64,000 nt of DNA, taken from Cryptomeria japonica. Lineage: Eukaryota; Streptophyta; Pinopsida; Cupressales; Cupressaceae. Positions 35,019 to 47,200 of this stretch are shown here, in pieces. The stretch is taken from positions 192,915,695 to 192,979,694 of the forward strand of contig NC_081415.1 in NCBI RefSeq assembly GCF_030272615.1, written 5' to 3'. The position numbers and the translations under genes were made by a program. Within the stretch, counting starts at the first letter, position 1. Every line of letters begins with the position of its first letter. The notes under the pieces were generated by a model. It was not told the origin of the DNA, searched no databases, and saw nothing but the letters and a program-made list of their open reading frames with translations.

Positions 35019-38000
35019 CTATGTGTAGAACCTGTGAAGGTGCATGCTGTTGATAGGATCCTCCAAAGGTTCACCTTCTGTAGTTGAGAGCTGATATGCA
35101 CCAGATCCATATGCTGTTGTAATGATGTAAGGACCAAGCCAATTTGGTTTGAACTTGCCCTTCTTCTCTCTGTATTGTTGATTTTTAGGATTTTCTCTGA
35201 GAACTAAGTCACCTACCTCAAATGTGCGAGGCTTGACCTTGTGATTGTAGCTGCGACTCATTCGTTGTTGGTAAGCCTTGAGATGATTAAAAGTAGTTTG
35301 TCTTCGTTCATCCAATAGTTCTAGCTCTTGTAAGCGAGAGACCCTGTAGTCTTCATCACTGATGATGTTTTGCAAAGAGACCCGTAAAGAGGGTAGCTCA
35401 ACCTCAATAGGCAAGATGGCTTCAGAACCATAGACTAGTGAATAGGGTGTAGCTCCTATAGGTGTATGGACACTTGTGCGGTAGGCCCAAAGTGCAGGAT
35501 TAAGTTGGATATGCCAATTACGACCAGCATTGTCGACTGTCTTCTTTAGGATTTTAAGGATTGTTTTGTTAGACGCCTCAGCTTGGCCATTACCTTGGGG
35601 GTAGTATGGTGTGGAGAAACGATGGGCGATATGGAAGCGGTCACAGAGTTTGCAAACATCCTGATTTTTGAAGGGATGCCTGTTATCAGTGATAATGGAA
35701 ACATGAATACCATATCGGCAAATGATATAGTTAAGGATGAATGTAGCAATCTATTTTCTAGTAACTTGTGTGAGAGGCACGGATTCAATCCATTTTGTAA
35801 AATACTCTGTGGCAGTGATAATGAATTTATGACCATTGGAAGAAGGAGGGTGAATCTTGCCTATGAGATCGAGTCCCCATTGACAAAAGGGCCAAGGAGA
35901 TGCAAGTGGTTGAAGTTCTTGTGCTGGTGCATGTATGAGGTCTCCATGAATTTGACATTGCTTACATTTCTTGACAAACTGATATGAGTCTTTCTCCATA
36001 GTGGGCCAGTAATATCCAGTCCTAATGAGTTTCTTGGCCAAGGTAGGACCACTAGCATGTGGACTACATATCCCTTCATGCACTTCCTGTAACGCAATCT
36101 GAGCTTCGTCGCTTTCTAAACATCTAAGAAGAGTGCCATCTAGACCTCGCCAGTATAGGATATCAGCTAAAATGACATATCGAGAGGATTGGCGAATGAA
36201 AGTGCGACATTGGTTATTTGATAGATCAGGAGGTAAAGTATTGTCACGTAGGTATGTGAAAATGGAACCATATAACTGGGATTCGGGACTGACAACGCAT
36301 ATCATCTCAGTAGGCATGATCTCATATGAAGGGACCAAAAGGTTATCCACCAAGAACTCATAGCGGGTCTCGTTTGGAGGTAGATCGATCAGTGAAGCAA
36401 TTGTAGCCATGACATCTGCGGCGCGATTCTGCTCTCTTGGTATCTGCTCAAAGTCTATCTTTGTGAAATGTTGTTTCAGACCATCCACCATTTGTTTATA
36501 AGGCATTAACTTTTCATCTTTTGTTTGGTAATTACCAGTTGCTTGATGGATAACAAGTTGGGAGTCCCCAAAAACACGAAGTTCCTGGATCTTCCATTGA
36601 ACTGCAATTCGTAATCCTGTTGTTAATGCCTCATATTCCGCTATATTGTTAGTGCAAGGAAATGATAAGCGGTATGATTTTGGTATAGAATCCCCTTGAG
36701 GAGTTATAAAGAGGATGCCAGCTCCTGCCCCATGCTGTGTATATGAGCCGTCAAAGTATAGTTGCCATGGCTTTGCATGTGACATTGTCAAAATGGATTC
36801 ATCTGGAAATTCTGAACTTAGAGGAACATCATCGATCATGGGAGCATCTGCTAATTGATCTGCGATAGCTTGTCCTTTTATTGCTTTTCTGTCCACATAC
36901 TCGATGTCGAATTCACTCAGTATCATTACCCATTTGGCCAGTCGCCTAGTAAGTGTTGCCTTATTGAGAAGGTATTTCAATGGATCTATCTTTGCAACTA
37001 ACTTTGTCTTATGAGTAAGCATGTAATGTCGTAATTTCTATGAAGCAAAGACCACAACGAGGCATGCGTGCTCAATTGGTGTGTAGTTTAGCTCATATCC
37101 CACCAATGTGCGACTGATATAATATACTGCTTTTTCCTTGCCTTCAACAGTTTGTTGTGCTAAGAGTGCCCCCAATGCTGTTGGAGTAGCTGAAATGTAT
37201 GATAACAGTGGTTGATCTGGAACTGGTGGCATCAGAACTGGCGGATTTAGAAGATAATCTTTGAGCGTCTGGAAAGCCTATTGACAGTTGTCATCCCGTT
37301 TGAATTTGATGTTTTTATGTAGCAGGTGTTGAAATGGATTACACTTATCTGCCAGTTGTGCTATAAATCTTCGGATGGACTAGAGTCTGCCTTGTAAGGA
37401 TCGAAGTTGACTAATATTTCTTGGTGGTTGGATTTTCAAGATAGCTTTGACTTTTGCTGGATCCGCTTCAATTCCTCTTTTAGATACAATGAATCCTAGG
37501 AGCTTCCCAGAGGTTACTCCAAAGACACATTTCTTAGGGTTTAATCTTACTTTGTATTTTTCCAACCGATCAAAGGCAACTGAAAGTATGTCCAAATGTG
37601 TATTTCTATCTATTGATTTGACCAAGAGGTCGTCAACATAATCTTCCACAGTTGCATGCATGAGATCATGAAAGATAGTAGTCATGGCTCTTTGATATGT
37701 AGCACCTGCATTCTTTAGCCTGAAAGGCATGACATTCTAGCAGAAAGTTCCCCATGGACAAGTAAATGATGTTTTGTGTTGATCCTCGGGTGCGATCCTT
37801 ATCTGATTATAACTAGAGAATCCATCCATTAATGATAGCATTTCATGACCTGCTGTGAGATCAACAATCAAGTCAATGTTTGGTAATGGGAAGTCATCCT
37901 TTGGACAAGCTTTGTTGATGTCTCTAAAATCTGTGCAAATTCTGATGTTGCGATCTGGTTTATTGAAAGGTACCAAGTTGGAGATCCATTCAGGATAATC

Positions 38001-39983
38001 AATTGGGCGTATGAATCCGACATCGAGTAATTTCTCAAGTTCTGCTTTGACTAGTAATGCCACTTGTGGATGCATTTTTCTTAATTTCTATTTTATTGGT
38101 TTTGCCCCCGGTTTGACTGTCAGATGATGCATTACCAAATCCGGATCCAATCCAGGCATATCAGCGTATGACCAGGTGAAGTTGATTTGTCACTTTTTGA
38201 AGAAACTTATGAATTTTGACCTTTCAGACTCTGTCAGTGATTGAGCTAGGAATATGTTGTGTGGAACCTCTTCTGTACCGATGTTTGTTTTGATAGTCTC
38301 CTCTACCAACATGGATGATTTTTCCTCATATGATGCTGGGAGAATGTCGAGCCTTCCATCTTCGGGTGCCTCAGAGAGGTTTTCACCCTTAGATACGTCC
38401 TTTCTTTTTACTTTTTTGGGGTCAGATAGCGCCACAATGTGGTTTTCACCATAAGACCCTTGATTTGTTCTGATTTTCACATTTTTGCGACTGGAAGGTC
38501 CGACACCCTCACCAAAATATGCCACGCTATTGAGTTCTATAGTGTATCCCACTTTATGGTCTCCAGGGGGAAGATGATCTCGTATGCCTAGATAGTCAAT
38601 AAAAGCTTCATCATTTTGAAACGTATCCAACTGTGCAGGCCCTTCATGATCCCAGTCAATGAGTTGGTGGTGAACAAGGGGAAGGCCGTTAATGTCTTCA
38701 AAGTTAGCGGGGCTAAGAGTGAAGATGTGGTTATATTCGGGTATGTCAAGGTAATTATCGAGGTCATCGATGGCACTCTCCTCATCAGTCTCGAACACGA
38801 GCAAATCCCAATTATCATCACTAGTAGCGCATTCTGGGACAGGTTTTCTCATCCTATGTGATTTCAACCTAGAACCTTGAGACAAGGACTGTGTAGACTC
38901 CTCATGGGTTGTTTCTTGACCAACTCTAAATTTGTTATAAAACTCCTCCTCTTCTGTGGGTTCACCTAGCTCTCTGAATGTCTCGGTGAGCTCGTAGTCA
39001 CTGGAAGACTTGTCGGAACCCCATTCCCATTCGTTGGAATCTGTGGAATAGTGATTCTCTTGTTGAATTTTGGCAGCTTTGATTTGTAAGGCTTCTTCTG
39101 TCCTTTGGGTGTGGACCTTGGAAGTTAAGAAACCAAGTCCTTTCGAGCGTTTCTTCTTGAAAGTCAATTCAAGTTGTAGAGGTTCAATGATGCCTTCCTT
39201 TTGTAACCCCAGAGGGCTTTTTCCATCATACTTGAATTTTTGTAGAATTTTGAAGCCTTTGCCATATTTCTCACATGGTAGATTGACGTGATCTTGTGTT
39301 TCCTCTTCATTATCTCTGAAAAGCATTTGGTATAAACCTTCCTCTTCTAGTTCACCCCATCTTTGAAAGGTAGTAGGGTCCCATTTGAGCGTCATGATGG
39401 AGATTTGCTTGTTAGGATGTGGTCTTCCATATTCTTTTGGGGAACTCATGACTTGTCTTAAGTACATGGTCTGATTGAAAGTATATTCCCCCATGCCTTT
39501 GTCCTGAAACTTGCCTCTAAGCTCACCTTGTTTGGATGTCGAAGGTTTTAATGACTCAAGATCAATGTATGCCGATGAAGGAACATCCTCCCGATTACTA
39601 GGAATGATGGTCTCAGTCTTTGATTTCAGGTTATTGCAATATATGAATGGATAAGGATCGCCGTTAACTGTTACCTCCACTCCATTATGAGGAAACTTAA
39701 TGCATTGGTGATATGTGGATGGAACTGCCCTCATTTCATGGATCCAAGGACGTCCTAACAATATGTTATAAGTGAGATTTAAATCTAGGACTTGACAGAC
39801 CACATCCTTTGTAACTAGCCCAACTCTGAGAGGTAAGATGACTGTACCCTTGGATGAACGCTCTTCATCATCATATGCCTTAATGGTGATCTTGTTTGTA
39901 GAATTCACAGCTTTATCAGAATATCCCAATTGTGTGATAGTGCTTAATGTGCAAATGTTCAGACCTGCTAATCCATCTATCAG
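35019..39983 (-). pseudogene. Ty3 pol: protease, reverse transcriptase, RNase H, second RNase H, integrase
   Basis: One reading frame continuous with gag, broken only by stops. The protease (39980-39600) has VLIDGLAGLNI, with Leu where Gly is usual after DG, and YNILLGRPWIH. A long acidic linker runs to about 38190. The reverse transcriptase (38110-37380) has MHPQVALLVKAELEKLL, RICTDFRDINKACPKDDFPL, MPFRLKNAGATYQRAM and the active site YVDDLL (about 37640). RNase H follows (37230-36900: QPLLSYISATPTALGALL, EYVDRKAI). The second RNase H-like domain (36760-36390) has LYFDGSYTQHGAGAGI, AEYEALTTGL, FGDSQLVI and NRAADVMA. Integrase has H-H-C-C (HEGICSPHASG, CKQCQIHGD), then D (GLDLIG), D (IITDNRHPF) and E (NGQAEASNKTI), and GDLVLREN at its end. 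No chromodomain. Stops lie near 38187, 38088, 37737, 37380, 37287, 37038 and 35748. Confidence 0.9.
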
Positions 39984-42545
39984 GACTCATTTTATTCGAT
40001 GTTTGTGTATGAAGGCTTCAATGTGTAATGGCGCATTATGCGGCTGACTTACAGAGGCATCATCAGCTTCTGTGAAAGTAAGGGAGTGTGGAATGGAAAG
40101 GTATCCCACCATGGCTTGAAACTGGTCCACGTTTAGATCAGTAGGAACAATAGTATCTCTCAAGATTTTGTCAAGAATGGCTTTATGTGTGGGAGATATG
40201 CGTAATAGTTCAAGAATGGAGATGAGCGCGGGTGTCTTCCCTAGCTGTTCTACAAGGTCATACTCAGGTTTGGTTGATGAAGAATTGGTGTTTTTAGTTG
40301 GAGCACCTTGCAAAGTTATTTTACCTCGGCGGGTTGTAACATGACATTTAGAGGTAGGTTCAGAAGAAGATCCAACACCTTTTAGGACAATCTTGGGTCT
40401 CTGGGTAGAATTCTCAGACGTTTTGTCCTTGATGATAATGGTAGAGACATAATTGTCCATCGAGATGTGATTGATAGTTGAATCATAGTTGTAGGATTCT
40501 CTGGTATAGTTGGTTTGATTCTCTATGGCTTTAGCTTTTCCCTTGTCATGTTTTGGGAATGGTTCCTTAAACATCTCATGTTCTTGATTAGACGAATGTC
40601 CCTCAATCTCAATGTCACCTCTATCAATGAGATCTTGTATGATGTTCTTCAGTCGATGACAATTTCCTATCTTATGACCCTTGCTCTTATGAAATTCACA
40701 ATACTCATCATCATTCCACCAATTTGGTTTGACCTTTGGTTCATATGGCGGAAAATCTGGAACTGTGATTACCTTGTTTGCCACTAGCTTCTTGAAGACT
40801 GACTCAAGTGGTTCTCCCAATGGGGTGTACTTCCTTCATGATCTGGAAGTTGTTTGAGTATTCACTTGATTGTTTGTAGAACTTGATCCCGAAAAGATGA
40901 CTTTGGGTCGCACTGTGTTGGCATCAACAACACCATCATTGACTGTGTTCTTGTTTTTATTCCAAAATCTTGGCTTGTCTTTGCCTTTAAAGTCATCTTT
41001 GTTTTCCTTGAATATTTTAACGACTCCTTGTTCAATTAGGACCTTTTCTGTCGCTAAGCCTTTTTCTATGACATCCTTGAAGGTGGACAAACAAGCTTTC
41101 CTTAGATCATAGCCAATATCTTTGTTAACATTCTGGGTGAACATTTCTACCATTTGTTTTTGTGGAATTTCACAAGAGCATCTGCTAGCTAGATTTCTCC
41201 ATCTTTGTAAAAATGATGCAAAAGATTCTCCCTCTTTTTGCTTGGTGTTGCACAAAGTAGTGACTGATATGTCTGTCTCTATGTTGTAGGAGAAATGTTG
41301 AATAAATGCCTCTACTAAGTCACCCCATGACTTAATTCCAGGTGGAAGTTGGGAGAACCATTCCATAGCTTGATCACCTAAGCTTTGTGGGAATAAACTC
41401 ATCAAATATGTCTCTTCTGCTGCTACCTCAATGCAAGCTGTGAAAAACTGTCTTATGTGTGCCTTAGGATCCCCTTTTCCTCTATACTTATCAAATTTAG
41501 GCGTCACAAAATGTGCAGGAAATGGAGGCATTGAAATGCTCTTGTCAAATGGATAAGGACATATGTCTCTCATTGTGTATGTTGGCTTTGGTGTATTTAT
41601 GTCCTCCATTTTCTTTTGTAAGTCCCTGATTTGTTGTTCCAAACTGCTCTTAGGTGGAGATCGACTTCTTGGACCATACCCCATTCTTGAGGCACCAATT
41701 GGAGGAGGAGCATGTTGCATATATGGATGATATTGATCATACACATGTTCATATGGAGGAGGTCTATAGTGATGCTGCATATATGGACCACTTGGTATAG
41801 ATTCATGTTGAGGAACACCATATCTATTTTGTGCATGTATACCATATTCTACAGGCATGTCATGTTCTATTATGTTGCCACCAAATTTGACATGAGGTTT
41901 CCTTGTGTCCAAATTTTGAGCATGCCTTTGAACATCCAATTGTTTTGGTGGTTGATCCTTAGGATTAGTATGTGATTGAGCATATTTGTCTGCATAAGAC
42001 TTCCATAATGGTCTATGAAGGTAAGTATCATATGTTTGACCATGTGTATGTGGGACCTCTGGTTTTTGAAGCAAAGCTGATGGTGATTCAGGTACCATAT
42101 GTGGTCCTCTATTTCCTCCACTATTAGGTCTCCTTTGATCCATATTGGAGTGAGGTTGTTGCAAAGGTCTATGTTCCATTATTTGAGACATGTCAAAATC
42201 ATGAGGTATCTTGGCTCCACTTTGTGCCATCATTTGTAAGAAGTATTGTCTATCCCTCCTCATTATTTCCTCAACCAATCGATTGAAATGGGGATTCATG
42301 ATGGATTCTTCCACATCTGCTGAATGTACTGAAAAGTTGTCCACATTGTCATTGTGTGTAGCATTGTTGTTTATAGTGTCCATGTTCTCAACATTTGGAA
42401 TGTTTCTATAGACATCCATGTCAGGTAATGTAGTATGATCAGAATTGAAAAAGATATCATTGTCATACTCATAAGAACTCATGTTTGCGGACTCTTGAGC
42501 CTCTTTAGTTTCTCTCCTAGATTTTTGAAGACGGGTTTCAACCAT
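39984..42545 (-). pseudogene. Ty3 gag (broken by one stop; second stop before protease)
   Basis: Starts at ATG 42545 (MVETRLQKSRRETKEAQES). The first 300 residues are His/Pro/Met-rich and probably disordered. The capsid-like Retrotrans_gag domain follows (about 41490-41020): AHIRQFFTACIEVAAEETYL, FPQSLGDQAMEWFSQLP, FASFLQRWRNLASRC. A TGA at 40838-40836 interrupts the frame, which continues without shift. The nucleocapsid motif CEFHKSKGHKIGNC at about 40700 is the Tat-style knuckle with an extra His. The frame then runs to a TGA at 39986-39984, one C-to-T step from the Arg expected just before the protease. Gag would package element RNA into particles. Confidence 0.9.
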
Positions 42546-43035
42546 GAACTAGGTATTGACCAAGATGTGAGAGACTAGATGAAAATGGAAAGAGTATGGA
42601 AGACCAAGAGTTGAATGGAATGTAAATGAGTCTGAAGTGTACTTGCAATGTCCAAAGTGTAAGACCAAGTATGTATGTAGTAGAGTAGGTGTGACTTCCA
42701 AAGAGAGGATAGCTTCTCTTGATGAGGTAGGTTGACCTTGACTCTAAGTAAAACCAAATGAGACCCAAAGGTAAGAAACCTTGATGAGGGACCACTTAGC
42801 AAAGTGTTGTTGTATGTAGTGTGTTGACAAAGTATGATGAGGACAAGCAAGTGACCTTTTGACTCAAGTTTAGACAAATGTGAATGTAATGTAAGATGTG
42901 AAGCAATGATAGACTTTGTGAGACCCAAGGACAGGTTGAACGCTAAATGAAACCCTAGAGAGATGACCTAGGAAGCTCAAGAATTCTGAAATTGACTGTG
43001 TTGTTTGCTGGACTATAACAGTTTTTCAATTCTGG

Positions 43036-43208
43036 ACACAGACGCGCCTGTATACTTCACAGACATGGTTTCCCAACACAGACGTGGCTCTGTTTAACAT
43101 AGACGTGCTTCTGAGATTTTTTTTTGTTTGTCAAATGCAATGTTGACTGTTAGAACACAGACGCGGTTAGACAACACAGACGCTATTATGCCCAACACAG
43201 ACACGTTT
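43036..43208 (-). repeat. Cluster B of the CACAGACGCG motif (7 copies)
   Basis: On the plus strand ACACAGACGCGCC, TCACAGACATGG, ACACAGACGTGGC, ACATAGACGTGC, ACACAGACGCGG, ACACAGACGCTA and ACACAGACACG recur. It is the reverse complement of cluster A. Confidence 0.75.
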
Positions 43209-44436
43209 TTGCAAATTTTGTGCAATTTTTCCAAGCTGTGAAGTTGTTTTGTTGTGACCCAATCTGACTGTTTGACTGTTTTTCGTGACAAGAGGACACA
43301 AAGTTGATAAAGACTCAATGTTTGCAAGTGTCTAGACTCCAAATGACTCCAAGAAAAGTGTGTTGTTTGATGTGAAAATGTTTTGCATACACTTGAAGAC
43401 ACCAAAGACACAATGTTTTGCTATTTGGTTTTGAATGTTTTGAATGTTTAAAATAAATCAAGCACAATTCTTATGGCTGGCCAAGACAATAGTTGTTGAT
43501 CCCACATGGGGTTTTACCCCCGAGGCTATGCTATTCAGAGCAGATACTTAGATGCTTGACCTCACTGGCTCCACCCTTGGCACTCACTTCTCGGGTCAGC
43601 CAAGCATCAGTCCCCATGAAAACTCCCCATGGAAAACTTTGTATCTCTACTAAGAACCGTATGTGTCTGGGCCGCTACCAGAGGTCCGACCTCTTGCCCC
43701 AACAACTAGAAGGATTTGGGCTTCTAAAACAAAAAGGTGCTAGTGAAGGCATCCGCTCGTGTGGCCATACATGCGGCACTTTCAGCTCTGTAAATACAGA
43801 AGGCTCCTAGCCGGTAGGGGTTACGCCCTACAAATGATCAAATAAATTTCATCAAACGGGTTTATGGGGAGACATAGTGTCGGTATGAACTAATCAGCAC
43901 ATGTTATTCATAGTTTTCACCATGAATACATTTATTTATAGTGGTTCGGAAGAAGATGGCTTTTCTTTTTCTACCACTTGGGTCGTTCTCTTCTCACTAG
44001 TAGTCCTAATGACCACATGAGAAGACAAGCCCTCTAAAGATTAAACAAAAAGAGCCTATTGCTCAAGACACAAAAGACAATGATTCAATTTTAGTGCACC
44101 AATGGAAGTGTTTGCTAGTCTATGAAAACAAGGCACACAATAAAAATCCAAAAAACCTTGCTAAGGCCCTGCAACAAAGATTTGTTAGTAGTTTGGGTTT
44201 GTTTGAAATAATCACCCCTTCCTGCATGCACACAAGTTAGGTAAATTTTAAAACCCAAAAGACGTTGTGAAAATAGGGGCCTTCAACCAAACGATTTTGC
44301 TTCCAAGACAAGCTGCACCAATTTTGTTAGCTAGATCTGAAAATGTTAGTCCAAAAATAAACCAGATCTGAAACCCTAAATGCAAAATCCGAAAACTGAA
44401 TCAATGAAAAATGCGAAATTTCAAAACTGGTGAACA

Positions 44437-44697
44437 AAGATGCGGTTACCCTCTACATAGATGCGCCTCTGCGACACAGACGCGGTTCTGTGAATCACAG
44501 ACACTGATAAAAACCACAGACACGCTTCCCAGACTCAGACGCAGATTAAAATGACACAGACGTGTTTTAGTAACACAGACGCGCCTTTTGGAAACCTGCA
44601 AAATAAAATTTTGTCGAAAACACTGATGCGATTCCAGATGTCGCAGACGCGCCAGAAAACCAAAAACGCGATCCGAAAGTATGCAGACGCGAAAATG
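44437..44697 (-). repeat. Cluster C of the CACAGACGCG motif (about 12 copies)
   Basis: About a dozen variants (CACAGACGCGGTT, CACAGACACGCTT, ACACAGACGCGCC, GCAGACGCGCC, GCAGACGCGAAA) end 100 bp from the 5' LTR. Same orientation as cluster B. Confidence 0.75.
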
Positions 44698-44777
44698 TCG
44701 AAAATGTTGTCGGAAATACCAGATCTGCAACTTCAAACACAAAATCTGCGACCAAAGGTTAAATGCAAAAGGGACAA

Positions 44778-44800
44778 GGGTCCCACTGGGCATGCCAAAA
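44778..44800 (-). other. Primer-binding site of the Ty3 element
   Basis: On minus, TTT then TGGCATGCCCAGTGGGACC follows the 5' LTR. It has the TGG start expected of a site complementary to a tRNA 3' end; the tRNA was not identified. Confidence 0.7.
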
Positions 44801-45588
44801 TGTATATGGTGAAAATGGATAACAATAATAACAATATTGAAAGGCTAAATGAATTCAACCACAAAACCCTAGCCTAACAATCAACAAAGATCCACCATAA
44901 CATATGAAGATTACCTAAGACAATGCAAATCACATGAAATCACAAAGATTATACCATCACATGTCCAATAGGGTTTTGATCTCCATTCTTCCTATCTCCA
45001 TTGATCTTGCTTGATATATTTGCTCTCAGATTTTAGGTGCACAAGAGCTCAACAAAGAATGGAATGTGGTTGCAAGTAGGATCGTAGTGTAGTCAATTGA
45101 TCAAGTAGTTAGCTCCTTAGATCATTAGGGTTATTAGGGTTTGATAATGAAGGAAGCATCTCCTTATATAGAAGACACTATATGAAATGGAGGGATAAGA
45201 TTGAGAGGTGTAAAAGGAGGTCAGCTATGATTATAGGGTAGGTAAAAGAAATAATAAAATAATGAAAGGGGTAGGTAGTGTATGAATTAAGAGATGAATG
45301 ACATGTGTCATGGGTAGAAAAGGTTAATGAATTAATTAAATAAATAAAGATTTATTTAATTAATAGAAGAAGTGGGATCAATTAAATAAATAAGATATTT
45401 ATTTAATTTAGGAAAATGATAATTTAAATAAATAAATGTATTTATTTAAATGAGAAATAAGGCTAGAAGAGGATAAATGAATTAATTAAATAAATAAAGA
45501 TTTATTTAATTAATAGAAGAATTAAGCTAAAGTAATTAAATAAATAAAATATTTATTTAATTAGACATGACAACTTTAGCTGTTTACA
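44801..45588 (-). repeat. 5' LTR of the Ty3 element, 788 bp
   Basis: Differs from the 3' LTR by about ten substitutions and by a 27-bp segment near 44935-44961, flanked by short CACATG repeats, that is missing in the 3' LTR. It should contain the element's promoter, though no TATA box was singled out. Confidence 0.9.
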
Positions 45589-45630
45589 AATATAACTAAC
45601 CTTAGTCGTGGTTTGTTTTTTCTTGTGTAG

Positions 45631-45693
45631 AACCCTTCAGAGTCGAGTAGTGCGGCAAAGAGTATCGATTTTGATGATCCATCAATAGCTTAG
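45631..45693 (+). pseudogene. Last exon of the multi-exon plus gene, beyond the Ty3 insertion
   Basis: After TTTTTTCTTGTGTAG the frame reads NPSESSSAAKSIDFDDPSIA and stops at TAG 45691. It joins in phase with the exon ending KRKCGDE at 29309. The intron between them (29310-45630) holds the whole 16-kb Ty3 element, and removing that element leaves an intron of about 110 bp. Confidence 0.55.
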
Positions 45694-46316
45694 GATGTTA
45701 TAGATAGTTTTGGGATGCTTACATGTCTAGTTGGCATTTATATTTTTTATATGGACATACATTCACGTATATAGACATACAATTTGTTTGAGTTGGTGTT
45801 TACACCATATTTGTGTATGATACACTTGTAATCATTTGACATTTTCATATATAAAAAAGTTGATATTTGACCATATAAATTGTTGCTCATGTGTGCATGG
45901 TGTTATCATTTTAAAATTTAATCTTCAATCCAATAATTAACAATGGTTATTTAATGAACAATACAATACATTTCATTTCATCTTAAGTGTTGTTTGTATA
46001 ATCTTCAGATTATATATAATTTATTTCATCTAAATCGTAAGTGTCAAATTTGGTTGCCTTTGGCAACTTCACCAAATATAATGACCTCCTTTCTCATCAG
46101 GTCTCCACGAGGTAAAATTTGGAATACAAGTGTTTTGATGGATTTTCAATGTAAATAAGGTGAAATATAATCATTTTTTAATGTAATAAGGTCATCTAGA
46201 CCAATATTTGTTATGTCTAGTCATAGGTTACTCATATTGGCAAAATTGCTCAAGATTGCTCAAAAGTTGTACAAAGTTGTCAATGGGGGATTCATGTGTC
46301 AAAATGATTCATCTTG
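45694..46316. other. AT-rich DNA downstream of the plus-strand gene
   Basis: Probably the 3' untranslated region and flank of the multi-exon gene (ACACTTGTAATCATTTGAC near 45822). No other feature was seen. Confidence 0.35.
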
Positions 46317-47200
46317 GTTTTTCAAGATTCCCTATGGTTTTATTAGAGCAACATTTTTTTAGTTGGTAATAAAATCGTCAACCTCATTCAATCAAATGTT
46401 GTCGCGTGGCCAATTTATCGTTCTTCTTGTTGTGATCACGAACTGTCAATTTTGACATGTCTAGTTAGACATTCTTACCCTATGCATGCTCCTATTCCCC
46501 CCCCTCCCCACTTGGTTGAATTCTTGGGCCCATACCCTACCAACATCGTCCCTTGAGTACCCTAAGTGCTAAAAATTGTCAAACTTTGATGAGCCCTAAC
46601 TCAGAATCTGTGGCACATGTGAATGATTCATTTGAACCTATGGAGCCACGAGAGGGGTCCCTACAAAATCCTATCTCAGTTTTTCAAGATTCCCTATGGT
46701 TTTATTAGGGTAGCATTTTTTTTAGTTAGCAAAAAAATCATCAGTCTCTTTCAATCAAATGTTGTCGTGTGGCCAATTTATCGTTCTACTTGTCGTGATC
46801 ACGAACTGTCAATTCTGACATGTCCAGATAGGAATTCTTACCCTATGCATTCTCCTAGTCCCCTCCCCCACTCGGTCGAACACTCAGGTTCATACCTTAC
46901 CGACATCCTCCCTTGAGTGCCCTAAGTGCTAAAAATTGTCAAACTTTGACAGGCCCTAACTCAAAATCCGTGGCACCTACAAACAATCCGTTTCAACCTA
47001 CGAGGCCACAAGAGGGGTCTCTACAAAATCCTATCTCCGTTTTTCAAGATTCTCTATGGTTTTATTAGGGAAACATTTTTTCAGTTGGTGAAAAAATCAT
47101 CAGTATCATTCAATCAAATGTTGTCACATGGCCAATTTCTTGTTTTGCTTGTCCTGATCATGAACCATCGGTTCCGACATGTCCAGTTAGGCATTCTTAC
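46317..47200 (+). repeat. Tandem repeat, 360-bp unit, 2.5 copies
   Basis: Units start at GTTTTTCAAGATTCYCTATG at 46317, 46679 and 47039, giving periods of 362 and 360 bp. Copies share GTTGTCGYGTGGCCAATTTA, GATCACGAACTGTCAATT, CCCTATGCAT, CCCTAAGTGCTAAAAATTGT and GAGAGGGGTC. The third copy stops at ATTCTTAC (47200). No open frame is kept through the units, so this is non-coding and satellite-like. Confidence 0.85.

Larger units (their letters stand above)
42546..44777 (-). other. 5' untranslated leader of the Ty3 element
   Basis: About 2.2 kb between the primer site and the gag start, unusually long. It carries motif clusters B and C. The stretch 43490-43860 is GC-richer with short plus frames that are unlikely to be genes. 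Confidence 0.6.
29377..45588 (-). mobile_element. Full-length Ty3/gypsy (Tat-type) retrotransposon, 16.2 kb
   Basis: LTRs at 29377-30137 and 44801-45588 share the ends TGTATATGG and TTTACA/TCTACA. A perfect AATAT duplication flanks the element (29372-29376 and 45589-45593). The primer site, read on minus directly after the 5' LTR, is TGGCATGCCCAGTGGGACC (44778-44797). The polypurine tract is next to the 3' LTR (30138-30152). Order on minus: gag, protease, reverse transcriptase, RNase H, a second RNase H-like domain, integrase. The second RNase H and lack of a chromodomain point to the Tat lineage. The LTRs differ by about ten substitutions over 760 bp plus one 27-bp indel, so the insertion is fairly recent for this window. 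An antisense gene with a plant mobile domain lies in the 4.9 kb between integrase and 3' LTR. Confidence 0.92.

Noticed and set aside
43493-43810. 105-residue plus frame in the Ty3 leader
   Set aside because: No homology recognised, antisense to the element, and composition looks incidental.
46623-46916. 97-residue plus frame in the 360-bp tandem repeat
   Set aside because: The frame is not kept open in the other repeat units.
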